From positions 1 to 8,471 of the forward strand of contig CABGHH010000063.1 of the NCBI GenBank assembly GCA_902158745.1: a stretch of 8,471 bases of DNA, written 5' to 3'. Shown here in pieces: positions 1-6,252 of this stretch; position 1 is the stretch's first letter; the number at the start of each line of letters is the position of its first letter. The position numbers and the translations under genes were made by a program. The notes beneath the pieces are model-generated. The model searched no databases and was not told the DNA's origin. It was given only the letters and a program-made list of their open reading frames with translations. The stretch is from Candidatus Methanolliviera sp. GoM_asphalt. Its GTDB lineage: Archaea; Halobacteriota; Methanoliparia; Methanoliparales; Methanoliparaceae.

Positions 1-535
1 CCTTGAGCACCGCTTCTTTTGAAAAGACATCGTATATCGCATCAAACGTATCGCTGTCGAGATATTCCTCAAACGTGAAGTATGAAATCCGCCCCACACT
101 GGATTTGTCGTTTGAATTGGGCTTGATTCGGCAGTCGAAAACCGAGAACTCCTCGAAATCCGTTACGACAGACAACGGCAGTTTCGCACTCCACGCATAC
201 CGCCTCAATTGGTATGCCGGGCTGACGTCCTCTTTTATGTTCACCGCAGGTTTCTTCGCTTCGACAAAGAACTTACGCTGACCGCCAATCCTGAAACTGT
301 AATCCGGTGCTCTTGTCGAACGCCCCACTTTTATCGTGTCTTCGTGAACGACCTCTTTGTATTGTTCAGCATACCCCTGCCTATTGCTCACGTCCCAGCC
401 CAGCGCTTCAAAGAAAGGGTCAATAAATTCCCGCCTTACCTGTGTTTCGTTATATGTTGATTTTTTGTAAACGTCTATATTCGTACGGAATCGGTCTACG
501 AGTTCTTTAATCTTCTGTCTTGCCTGTTCTTTCAT
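1..535 (-). CDS. Type IIG-like restriction-modification protein, N-terminal part (runs off left edge)
   Basis: Reading the minus strand from the ATG at 535 gives 178 codons with no stop before the window edge. The product begins MKEQARQKIKELVDRF and contains YNETQVRREFIDPFFEALGW (residues 28-47), then APDYSFRIGG (76-85) and FFVEAKKP (89-96). This matches the N-terminal nuclease domain of large fused restriction-methyltransferase proteins. D78 and E92-x-K94 fit a PD-(D/E)xK active site, and AYQLRRYAWSAKLPL followed by TDFEEF is typical of the family. The expected adenine methyltransferase and target-recognition domains would lie to the left, outside the window. I see no in-frame stop or better start immediately upstream, and the start agrees with the usual family N-terminus. 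No strong Shine-Dalgarno is visible. The gene diverges from the oxidative-stress series. Family assignment is from remembered conservation; the specificity is unknown. Confidence 0.85.
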   Translation of the reverse strand, partial: MKEQARQKIKELVDRFRTNIDVYKKSTYNETQVRREFIDPFFEALGWDVSNRQGYAEQYKEVVHEDTIKVGRSTRAPDYSFRIGGQRKFFVEAKKPAVNIKEDVSPAYQLRRYAWSAKLPLSVVTDFEEFSVFDCRIKPNSNDKSSVGRISYFTFEEYLDSDTFDAIYDVFSKEAVLK

Positions 536-604
536 CTTTGGTTTTGCCCTTTTGGCATCACAATGAAAATGGGTAACAAACCTCGTAATTAACTTACGAC
601 GCCC

Positions 605-630
605 TCCCTTATATAAATTATATTTGTAAA
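605..630. promoter_or_regulatory. AT-rich TATA-like region in the divergent intergenic space
   Basis: The 198-base gap between the two divergent starts (535 minus, 734 plus) contains an AT-rich stretch reading ATATAAATTATATTTG at 611-626. It resembles an archaeal TATA box and is nearly symmetrical, so it could serve either strand. It would give leaders of roughly 50 bases for the minus gene and 85-90 bases for the plus series. A second TATA-like run, AATTTATAA at 702-710, lies too close to the start at 734 unless that transcript is leaderless, which the good Shine-Dalgarno argues against. Inferred from motif only. Confidence 0.35.
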
Positions 631-656
631 ATGGAGCTGATAGTGATATACAGCAG

Positions 657-677
657 TGATTTTGGCGAGCGAAATCA
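657..677. promoter_or_regulatory. Small inverted repeat upstream of the plus-strand series
   Basis: TGATTT at 657-662 and AAATCA at 672-677 are perfect 6-base inverted arms separated by 9 bases. The element lies downstream of the TATA-like stretch and about 57 bases before the first start codon, where a repressor site or leader hairpin could act. Arms this short can occur by chance. Confidence 0.2.
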
Positions 678-733
678 TAGGCTTCAGTCGCAGAATGGAA
701 AAATTTATAAGGAACGAAGTAGGAGGTGTAAAC

Positions 734-1015
734 ATGTTATCCGAAATACCGATAGATTTGGAAAAGGTGAGTAGGGAGAATAGGGATAGGGAGATATTGC
801 GTGTGGGGATAATAGCGGAACTGGATGCCGTGAATTTGTATGAGCAACTCGCGGCAATGGCGGAGCGAGAAGAGGTCAAAAAGGTTCTCCTGGATATAGC
901 GAAGGAAGAAAAAACACACATGGGTGAATTTCAAGCACTGCTCTTAAAAGAAGACACGGAGCAGGTCGAGGAACTGGAGCATGGTAAAAAAGAAGTTGAG
1001 GAGATGATGGAATGA
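734..1015 (+). CDS. Ferritin-like protein of the encapsulated-ferritin (EncFtn) type
   Basis: A 93-residue all-helical protein resembling the short ferritin-like proteins that work with encapsulin shells, and the ferritin-like domain fused to the N-terminus of the Pyrococcus encapsulin. The likely role is iron oxidation and mineral loading. The motif AELDAVNLYEQLA (residues 28-40) supplies E29, Y36 and E37; EEKTHMGEF (58-66) supplies E59, H62 and E65. The 30-residue gap between E29 and E59 and the three-residue step to H62 match the metal-site spacing known for EncFtn. I chose the ATG at 734 because AGGAGGTG lies at 721-728; a GTG at 656 would add 26 residues with no ribosome site. The stop overlaps the next start (ATGA), so it is probably co-translated with the cytochrome. 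No encapsulin gene and no clear cargo-targeting tail are visible, so actual encapsulation is unproven. Confidence 0.8.
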   Translation: MLSEIPIDLEKVSRENRDREILRVGIIAELDAVNLYEQLAAMAEREEVKKVLLDIAKEEKTHMGEFQALLLKEDTEQVEELEHGKKEVEEMME

Positions 1016-2385
1016 GGGGTATAATATCTCTTGTAATAGCTGCGATTGCCTGTACTTTATTAACGGGTTCGATGGTTGCCGGAGCAATTGAATCATCTGA
1101 TTTCGATGATCCAACAGTATGCAAAGGCTGTCATGCAGAAATATACAATCAATGGGACGGCTCGATGCATTCAATAGCATACACCGACCCTGTTTATTTG
1201 GCGGAAGAAAAAATCGCTTCTGCGGATACCGATGGTCTAACCGACACCTACTGTGCACGATGCCACACGCCAATCGGCGTTCTCGCGGGTGAAGTCCCTC
1301 CAATTGGACATGAAAACCTGAGTGAGGTATCGAAGAAGGGAATACAGTGCGATTTCTGCCACAGTGTCAATAAATCCACGGGTATAGGAAACGGTGCTTT
1401 TATGGTCTCCCCGGATGGGATTAAGCGAGGTCCTTATGATGACTCCAAATCACCGTATCACGGAAGTATGTTCTCAGACCTTCACACAAAGTCGGAGTTC
1501 TGCGGCATGTGCCACGAGGTCTACCATCCTGTGACCGGAATTCCAATAGAGGAGACATATACCGAGTGGAAGGAAGGACCTTACAATACGGGTGACCCTG
1601 AAACGACCACACACTGTCAGGACTGCCACATGACGCCGGGTATCACGCATTTCGAGGCAAATCCCGGCAAGGCATCTTCTATAGGACCTGACAGGGACCA
1701 TGTCTATACACATTACTTTGTAGGCGGTAACGCTGTGGTAACTGGGGTTATTGGCTCAGAAGTGCACCAGCGAATGGCAGAAGAACGGTTAAAGTCCGCG
1801 GCAACGCTCGAACTGGAAATCGAAAAGAAGGATAATGAAGCCGGAATTACGGTAAAAGTCACAAACATAGGAGCAGGGCACAAGCTTCCAACAGGTCTTA
1901 CAGAGGCAAGAGAGGCATGGATAGAGATTCTGGCAAAGGATGCCGCGGGAAAGAAAATTTTCCACACAGGGGGGCTTGATTCTGAGGGTGAGGTGGACCA
2001 CGATGCTGTGATGTATCATGCAGTGCTCGCGGATGCATCCGGGAAACCAACGATTAAAGTCTGGGAGGCGGAATCCTTGCTCTCTGATAACAGGATACTT
2101 CCAAAGGAGACCAGAGTTGAGAAGTATAATTTTGCTATTCCCGAGGATGTAATGGGTCCAATCACAGTGGAGGCAAAGTTGAACTATCGTTCTGCATCGC
2201 AGAAGCTACTGGATTCGATCTTTGGTAAGGGCGTGGTCGTTGCACCGGTGATAGAGATGGCAAGTGCAGAAGGCACGATAGAAGTAGGGAAAGAACCGGG
2301 CGAAGGAGTGCCTGGTTTTGAGGTGCTGTTTGCATTAATAAGCCTTTTAGTTGTGGCTTATTTGGTAAGAAGGAGAAAGAAATAA
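1012..2385 (+). CDS. Five-heme c-type cytochrome with PGF-type surface-anchor signal
   Basis: A 457-residue exported multiheme cytochrome. Residues 1-25 form a signal peptide (basic MRG, hydrophobic core, cleavage near AGA-IE). Five CxxCH heme sites are seen: CKGCH (37-41), CARCH (81-85), CDFCH (113-117), CGMCH (164-168) and CQDCH (202-206). SMHSIAY (51-57) gives a candidate distal histidine. The heme part resembles the cytochrome c554 family; residues about 265-420 look like a beta-rich domain without hemes. The tail has PGF at 434-436, then a hydrophobic segment and RRRKK, the PGF-CTERM pattern processed by archaeosortase A, so the protein is expected on the outer face of the cell, lipid- or S-layer-linked. 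The start overlaps the stop of the ferritin-like gene. The electron partner is unknown; roles in extracellular electron transfer or reduction of an oxidised compound are both possible. Confidence 0.85.
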   Translation: MRGIISLVIAAIACTLLTGSMVAGAIESSDFDDPTVCKGCHAEIYNQWDGSMHSIAYTDPVYLAEEKIASADTDGLTDTYCARCHTPIGVLAGEVPPIGHENLSEVSKKGIQCDFCHSVNKSTGIGNGAFMVSPDGIKRGPYDDSKSPYHGSMFSDLHTKSEFCGMCHEVYHPVTGIPIEETYTEWKEGPYNTGDPETTTHCQDCHMTPGITHFEANPGKASSIGPDRDHVYTHYFVGGNAVVTGVIGSEVHQRMAEERLKSAATLELEIEKKDNEAGITVKVTNIGAGHKLPTGLTEAREAWIEILAKDAAGKKIFHTGGLDSEGEVDHDAVMYHAVLADASGKPTIKVWEAESLLSDNRILPKETRVEKYNFAIPEDVMGPITVEAKLNYRSASQKLLDSIFGKGVVVAPVIEMASAEGTIEVGKEPGEGVPGFEVLFALISLLVVAYLVRRRKK

Positions 2386-2391
2386 GGAGGT
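2385..2391 (+). promoter_or_regulatory. Strong Shine-Dalgarno site for superoxide reductase
   Basis: AGGAGGT just after the cytochrome stop, 7 bases before the ATG at 2399. It fixes the start of the superoxide reductase. Confidence 0.7.
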
Positions 2392-2398
2392 AATAAAA

Positions 2399-2749
2399 AT
2401 GAAATTTGAAGATTTGTTGAAAGGCGCAGAAGCCGAAGGTAAGGAGAAGCACGTCCCTTATATTGAAATTGGCAAGGGACGAGGAAGAGAAGACGTGGAT
2501 GTTGTACGTGTAGTTGTGGGTAAGGATGTCCCGCATCCCAACACAGTGGAGCACCATATTGCGTGGATAGAGCTGTATGGAGTAAAGAAGGATGGACAGG
2601 TGGTTTGTCTCGGGAGAGCAGCTTTCGCAGCAGGTTATACCAATCCAAACGCCAGGTTTCAAGTGCCTGTAGAAGAATTCAAAGCTTTCTGTGCGCTCGC
2701 ATATTGCAATATCCACGGTATGTGGCAAAACTGTATTGAAATGGAATAG
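2399..2749 (+). CDS. sorA: Superoxide reductase (neelaredoxin type, one iron centre)
   Basis: A 116-residue cytoplasmic enzyme that reduces superoxide to hydrogen peroxide without releasing O2, usually fed by rubredoxin. The iron-site residues are all visible: EKHVP (16-20) gives catalytic E16, K17 and ligand H18; HPNTVEHHI (46-54) gives H46 and H52; CNIHGMW (103-109) gives C103 and H106. The 6-residue H46-H52 and 3-residue C103-H106 spacings match the known archaeal enzymes. The N-terminal desulforedoxin-like domain of two-iron desulfoferrodoxins is absent, so this is the short class. A rubredoxin encoded about 3.5 kb downstream is a plausible electron donor. The last three codons and stop (GAAATGGAATAG) are also found at the end of the catalase gene, as part of a direct repeat. 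Confidence 0.93.
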   Translation: MKFEDLLKGAEAEGKEKHVPYIEIGKGRGREDVDVVRVVVGKDVPHPNTVEHHIAWIELYGVKKDGQVVCLGRAAFAAGYTNPNARFQVPVEEFKAFCALAYCNIHGMWQNCIEME

Positions 2750-2982
2750 GAGGGAGATGAAATATGGAAGAAAAAGGAGGAATGCTCCTGATTGGGGAAG
2801 AATTCCCGGATATGGAAGTACAGACAACTCATGGAAGGAAGAAACTGCCAGATGAGTTCAAGGGCAAATGGTTTGTCCTGTTCAATCATCCTGCGGATTT
2901 TACACCCGTGTGCACGACCGAGTTCGTGGCTTTTCAAAGACGATTTGAAGAGTTTAAAAAACTTGACTGCGAGCTGATAGGA
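2736..2982 (+). repeat. Direct repeat, copy 1 (end of SOR gene plus 5' part of peroxiredoxin gene)
   Basis: This stretch aligns without gaps to 4487-4733 at a constant offset of 1751 bases. I counted 16 mismatches in 247 bases (about 93.5% identity). The match starts within the last codons of SOR (TTGAAATGGAATAGGAGG), covers the ribosome site and start, and stops at peroxiredoxin codon 73. Left and right of these limits the sequences are unrelated. The 13 coding differences are 8 silent and 5 amino-acid changing. Confidence 0.92.
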
Positions 2983-3003
2983 CTTAACCCATTTAAAAGT
3001 TAG
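2764..3003 (+). pseudogene. Truncated peroxiredoxin (first third only)
   Basis: The 79-codon frame matches residues 1-74 of the complete peroxiredoxin at 4515 almost exactly, then ends with five unrelated residues and TAG. It keeps PADFTPVCTTEF with the peroxidatic cysteine C50 and T47, but lacks the conserved arginine (R126 in the full copy), the resolving cysteines and the dimer-forming C-terminal part. It cannot fold as a normal peroxiredoxin, so I call it a remnant. It still has a good ribosome site (AGGAGG at 2748-2753) and an intact frame, with five replacements relative to the full copy (P8L, K13E, L15P, K25R, S41N). It marks the left repeat of the segment that brought the catalase gene. 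Confidence 0.88.
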
Positions 3004-3028
3004 AAAGTAATAAATGTACCAAGGGAGG
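2989..3028 (+). promoter_or_regulatory. Possible own promoter and Shine-Dalgarno site of the catalase gene
   Basis: ATTTAAAAG at 2990-2998 resembles an archaeal TATA box, and GGGAGG at 3023-3028 is a good Shine-Dalgarno 8 bases before the catalase ATG. The 33-base gap here is the longest between the closely spaced genes from 734 to 7612, so separate transcription of the catalase is possible. The TATA assignment is weak. Confidence 0.3.
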
Positions 3029-3036
3029 AAGACATC

Positions 3037-4500
3037 ATGAAAGAAAAAAAAGAAAGATATTTGACCACGAATCAAGGTGTCCCGATCACGGACAACCAGA
3101 ACTCGTTGACCGTTGGCGAACGCGGTCCAGTGTTGCTACAAGACGTTCAGTTTATCGAGAAGATGGCTCATTTTGATAGGGAGCGTATCCCCGAAAGGGT
3201 TGTCCATGCCAAGGGAGCAGGGGCACACGGCTACTTTCGGGTTTACAAGAGCATGGAACCTTATACGAAGGCGAAGTTCATTCAGGATCCGGATAAAAAG
3301 ACTCCTGTATTTGTTCGATTTTCAACTGTAACGGGTGGACGTGGATCTGCTGATACCGTGCGTGATCCCCGTGGATTTGCCGTTAAGTTCTACACTGAGG
3401 AGGGAAACTACGATCTTGTAGGGAACAACCTGCCCGTCTTTTTCATCCGGGACGCCATCAAGTTCCCGGATATGGTTCATGCCTTCAAGGGCGCACCGAA
3501 TAGCAATATCCCATCCGCCTCTTCCGCGCATAACCGCTTTTGGGATTTTATATCTCTAACGCCTGAGTCAACCCACATGATTACCTGGCTTTTTTCCGAT
3601 AGAGGGACGCCCAAAAGCTATCGGATGCAGGAAGGTTTTGGTGTCAATACCTATGTGTGGGTGAACGCCGAAGGAAAGGCGATGTATGCAAAATACCACT
3701 GGAAACCAAAATTGGGTGTCCATAACATTGACCGTCATGAAGCAGCACGGTTGGCAGGTGGCGACCCCGACTACCTTACTCGTGATCTCTGGGATACGAT
3801 CGCCAGCGGCGAAGAGGTTGAGTACGAGCTCAATGTCCAGTTGATGGATATTGCTGACGAATTGAAACAAAATTTTGATCCACTCGATGCAACAAAAACC
3901 TGGCCTGAGGACAAATTCCCGCTGATGCCAGTAGGCAAAATGGTGCTCAATCGCAATCCCGAAAACTTCTTCGCCGAAGTGGAGCAGGCAGCTTTCTGTC
4001 CCGCCAGCATTGTTCCCGGGATCGAGTTTTCCGATGACAAGTTGCTCCAGGGTCGAACATTCTCCTATAATGATACCCAGCGCTATCGGTTGGGAGCGAA
4101 CTACCTGCAACTTTCCATCAACCGCCCTCTGGTACCAGTCGACAACAACCAGCGCGATGGAGCCATGCAGTCTGGAAGTTTCAGTGGGCCGGTCAATTAC
4201 GAGCCCAATAGCTTAGCTGGTGGTATGCCTATGGAGGCTCCGGCGGGTACATCTCGTGTATATCGCGTAGAGGGGGAAGTAACTCGGCGCAAGATGGGCA
4301 TAACGAATGATTTCGAACAGGCAGGAGAGAGATATCGCTCCTTGAGCAAGATGGACCAGGAACATCTGGTAGATAACCTCATTGCGGATCTTATGCACAT
4401 AGACAAACCGATTCAGCAGCGGGTGATTGATAACCTGACAAAGGCTGACCCGGAGTTGGGTCGATCCGTAGCTGAAGGTCTAAAATTTGAAATGGAATAG
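3037..4500 (+). CDS. katA: Monofunctional heme catalase, small-subunit type
   Basis: A 487-residue catalase that splits hydrogen peroxide into water and O2. Catalytic H57 lies in RVVHAKGAGAHGYF (54-67), the distal asparagine is N130 in DLVGNN, and the heme-binding tyrosine is Y344 in RTFSYNDTQRYRLG (340-353). The core reads FVRFSTVTGGRGSADTVRD, typical of the family, and the length fits the small-subunit class. The gene appears foreign: by my count 26 of 31 arginines use CGN codons, while FprA uses AGA/AGG for 10 of 14 and the full peroxiredoxin for 6 of 8. Its last residues (FEME) come just after the usual family end (VAEGL) and coincide with the start of the right-hand direct repeat, so the C-terminus and stop were supplied by SOR-derived sequence. 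Heme supply in an anaerobe is plausible given the cytochrome nearby. Confidence 0.97.
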   Translation: MKEKKERYLTTNQGVPITDNQNSLTVGERGPVLLQDVQFIEKMAHFDRERIPERVVHAKGAGAHGYFRVYKSMEPYTKAKFIQDPDKKTPVFVRFSTVTGGRGSADTVRDPRGFAVKFYTEEGNYDLVGNNLPVFFIRDAIKFPDMVHAFKGAPNSNIPSASSAHNRFWDFISLTPESTHMITWLFSDRGTPKSYRMQEGFGVNTYVWVNAEGKAMYAKYHWKPKLGVHNIDRHEAARLAGGDPDYLTRDLWDTIASGEEVEYELNVQLMDIADELKQNFDPLDATKTWPEDKFPLMPVGKMVLNRNPENFFAEVEQAAFCPASIVPGIEFSDDKLLQGRTFSYNDTQRYRLGANYLQLSINRPLVPVDNNQRDGAMQSGSFSGPVNYEPNSLAGGMPMEAPAGTSRVYRVEGEVTRRKMGITNDFEQAGERYRSLSKMDQEHLVDNLIADLMHIDKPIQQRVIDNLTKADPELGRSVAEGLKFEME

Positions 4501-4733
4501 GAGGAAAATGAAAAATGGAAGAAAAAGGAGGAATGCCCCTGATTGGGGAAAAATTTCTGGATATGGAAGTACAAACAACACATGGAAAGAAGAAACTGCC
4601 AGATGAGTTCAAGGGCAAATGGTTTGTCCTGTTCAGTCATCCTGCTGATTTTACGCCAGTGTGCACGACGGAGTTCGTGGCTTTTCAAAGACGATTTGAA
4701 GAGTTTAAAAAACTCGACTGCGAGCTGATAGGA
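4487..4733 (+). repeat. Direct repeat, copy 2 (end of catalase gene plus 5' part of intact peroxiredoxin)
   Basis: Partner of 2736-2982 at an offset of 1751 bases, about 93.5% identical. It begins in the last codons of the catalase and ends at codon 73 of the intact peroxiredoxin, which continues normally. The two copies flank the catalase gene exactly. Confidence 0.92.
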
Positions 4734-5174
4734 TTGAGCATAGACCAGGTTTTCAGCCACATTAAATGGGTGGAATGGATAAAGGACAACTTAGATGTGG
4801 AGATAAAGTTTCCAGTAATCGCGGACGACACCGGTAGAGTTGCCAAGATGTTGGGGCTCATCCATCCCAACAAGGGCACGAATACGGTTAGGGCAGTATT
4901 TGCCGTTGACCCGCAGGGAATAATGAGAGCTATGATTTATTATCCACAGGAACTCGGCAGGAACATGGATGAAATCTTGAGAATGGTCCAAGGTCTTCAA
5001 ACAGGCGATGAACACGGCGTGGCGATACCTGCAAATTGGCCTAACAACGAGTTGATTGGTGATGAGGTGATAATTCCGCCAGCATCAGATGAGCAAACCG
5101 CGAAGGAAAGGAGCAAACAATACGAATGCTTCGATTGGTGGTTCTGCCACAAGAAGCTACAGGGAGGCCGATAA
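4515..5174 (+). CDS. Thiol peroxiredoxin, archaeal Prx6 type, full length
   Basis: A 219-residue peroxidase that reduces hydrogen peroxide and organic peroxides. PADFTPVCTTEF (43-54) holds the peroxidatic C50 with T47; R126 in NTVRAVFAVDP is the conserved active-site arginine; YECFDWWFCHK (203-213) carries C205 and C211, matching the paired C-terminal cysteines of the Aeropyrum-type enzymes. The C-terminal arm (HGVAIPANWPNNELIGDEVIIPPA) is the Prx6-type dimer extension. AGGAGG at 4499-4504 supports the ATG at 4515; a second ATG at 4533, which would give the more usual beginning MPLIGEKF, is also possible. The stop is one base before the ferritin start. This is the intact copy of the gene whose 5' third is repeated upstream of the catalase. 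Confidence 0.95.
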   Translation: MEEKGGMPLIGEKFLDMEVQTTHGKKKLPDEFKGKWFVLFSHPADFTPVCTTEFVAFQRRFEEFKKLDCELIGLSIDQVFSHIKWVEWIKDNLDVEIKFPVIADDTGRVAKMLGLIHPNKGTNTVRAVFAVDPQGIMRAMIYYPQELGRNMDEILRMVQGLQTGDEHGVAIPANWPNNELIGDEVIIPPASDEQTAKERSKQYECFDWWFCHKKLQGGR

Positions 5175-5175
5175 G

Positions 5176-5700
5176 ATGCTAAGCGAGAAGATGGCAGAGG
5201 CGCTGAACAAACAGGTCAGCAAGGAGATGTATTCCGCGTATCTGTATATGGCGATGTCGGCATACAGCACATACACCGGACTGAAAGGATTTGCCAACTG
5301 GTTCATGGTGCAGTATCAGGAGGAGATGGTGCACGCGATGAAGATCTACGATTATATCAATGACCAGGGTGGGCAGGTGAAGCTCATGGCGATTGAACAG
5401 CCGCTTACCGAATTTGAGTCGCCTATGGATATGTTTGAGAAGACTCTGGCGCACGAGAAGTTCATCACGAAGAGCATCAATGAGCTCGTTGACCTCGCTA
5501 TCGCGGAGAAAGACCACGCTACAAACATCTTTCTTCAATGGTTCGTTACTGAACAGATAGAAGAGGAAGGCAATGACAATGAAATCATTGCCAGGTTGAA
5601 ACTCGTGGGAGAAGATGGCAATGGCTTGCTTATGGTGGACAAAGAACTGGCAGCACGGGTATTTACGCCACCGGCGACTTCTGAAGCTGGGGGTGCGTAA
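5176..5700 (+). CDS. ftnA: Non-heme ferritin
   Basis: A 174-residue ferritin of the bacterial/archaeal FtnA type that forms a 24-mer cage, oxidises Fe(II) and stores iron as mineral, limiting Fenton chemistry. Ferroxidase residues are visible: E17 and Y24 in helix A, E50 and H53 in YQEEMVHAMK, E94 in LAHEKF, and Q127 and E130 in TEQIEEE. The usual GLKGFANWF segment is present. I chose the ATG at 5176, which has GGGAGG at 5162-5167 and gives the family start MLSEKMAEALNKQ; the in-frame upstream extension from 5089 reads through the peroxiredoxin tail and has no support. One base separates it from the peroxiredoxin stop, indicating a shared transcript. The last ten residues (PPATSEAGGA) are a flexible tail. 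Confidence 0.95.
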   Translation: MLSEKMAEALNKQVSKEMYSAYLYMAMSAYSTYTGLKGFANWFMVQYQEEMVHAMKIYDYINDQGGQVKLMAIEQPLTEFESPMDMFEKTLAHEKFITKSINELVDLAIAEKDHATNIFLQWFVTEQIEEEGNDNEIIARLKLVGEDGNGLLMVDKELAARVFTPPATSEAGGA

Positions 5701-5704
5701 AAAG

Positions 5705-5788
5705 ATGAACAAAAAGGTAGCTATCTTTGCATTTAACGGAGAACCAATGTGTTTTGCACATACGCTCTTGAATACCTTAGTATTCTAA
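5705..5788 (+). pseudogene. DsrE-like gene remnant (first 27 codons)
   Basis: A short frame reads MNKKVAIFAFNGEPMCFAHTLLNTLVF and stops with TAA. Its first 23 or so residues look like the N-terminus of DsrE-like small proteins (about 115-120 residues, sulfur-transfer or unknown function, common in archaea), where FAFNGEPMCFxHxLLN is conserved. It then ends abruptly and the ribosome site of flavodoxin follows at once, so nearly all of the gene appears deleted. It lies 4 bases after the ferritin stop and has no clear ribosome site of its own. I do not see the rest of the domain in any frame nearby. It could instead be a tiny leader peptide. The family match is from memory. Confidence 0.55.
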
Positions 5789-5805
5789 AAGGAGATGAGG
5801 ACAAA

Positions 5806-6237
5806 ATGGCAAAAGCAATAATAATTTATGAAACACGTTCGGGCAATACCGAAATGATGGCAAAAGCAATCGAAACCGGCTTGAAAGAATCGGGTGTTGA
5901 AGTCGGATTGAAAAAAGGGGCACGTGCAAATGCGGATGACCTCAAAGACGTGGATGCTATAGTTCTCGGCTCTCCGACGTATGTTCGTAGTTTGATTGCA
6001 GCGATGAAGACCTTTCTTTTCGAGATGGATAAAGTGGACTTGAAAGGAAAGGTTGGTGCGGCATTCGGGTCTTACGGTTGGAGTGGCGAATCGATTGCGA
6101 TACTGACAGAAACGATGAAGAATCTCGCAGGGATGAACGTGATAGAACCTGGACTGAGAATAAATCGCAGACCAACCGAAAAGGGTCTGGAAGAATGCCG
6201 AGAGTTTGGCAAGAAAATTGCCGAGAAGATAAAATAA
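5806..6237 (+). CDS. Flavodoxin
   Basis: A 143-residue FMN-binding electron carrier. The phosphate loop TRSGNT (10-15) follows the first strand (AKAIIIYE); GSPTY (55-59) and GSYGWSGE (88-95) are the two other flavin-contacting loops. Size and motifs fit a short-chain flavodoxin, most like the FMN domain that forms the C-terminal third of FprA proteins, and indeed it resembles residues 248-390 of FprA encoded just downstream. The start at 5806 is chosen because GGAGATGAGG lies at 5791-5800; the upstream frame from 5749 overlaps the DsrE-like remnant. It may pass electrons to FprA, SOR or peroxiredoxin recycling, but the partner cannot be read from sequence. Confidence 0.9.
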   Translation: MAKAIIIYETRSGNTEMMAKAIETGLKESGVEVGLKKGARANADDLKDVDAIVLGSPTYVRSLIAAMKTFLFEMDKVDLKGKVGAAFGSYGWSGESIAILTETMKNLAGMNVIEPGLRINRRPTEKGLEECREFGKKIAEKIK

Positions 6238-6252
6238 GGAGGTGGGTGAAGA

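Noticed and set aside
3..460. Plus-strand frames at 3-281 and 209-460
   Set aside because: They lie opposite the minus-strand restriction-modification gene, whose protein is clearly conserved; the plus-strand translations resemble nothing.
656..733. GTG start giving a 119-residue ferritin-like protein
   Set aside because: No ribosome site before 656, while AGGAGGTG sits right before the ATG at 734 and the shorter form matches the family length.
2736..4733. Insertion-sequence or transposon target-site duplication around catalase
   Set aside because: The repeats are about 247 bases, far longer than target-site duplications, and there is no transposase or inverted terminal repeat between them.
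4413..4760. Long minus-strand frames at 2659-3075 and 4413-4760 with similar proteins
   Set aside because: Their similarity to each other only reflects the direct repeat read in antisense; they oppose real peroxiredoxin and catalase codons.
5089..5175. Upstream in-frame extension of ferritin
   Set aside because: It overlaps the peroxiredoxin C-terminal codons, has no ribosome site and is not part of any ferritin.
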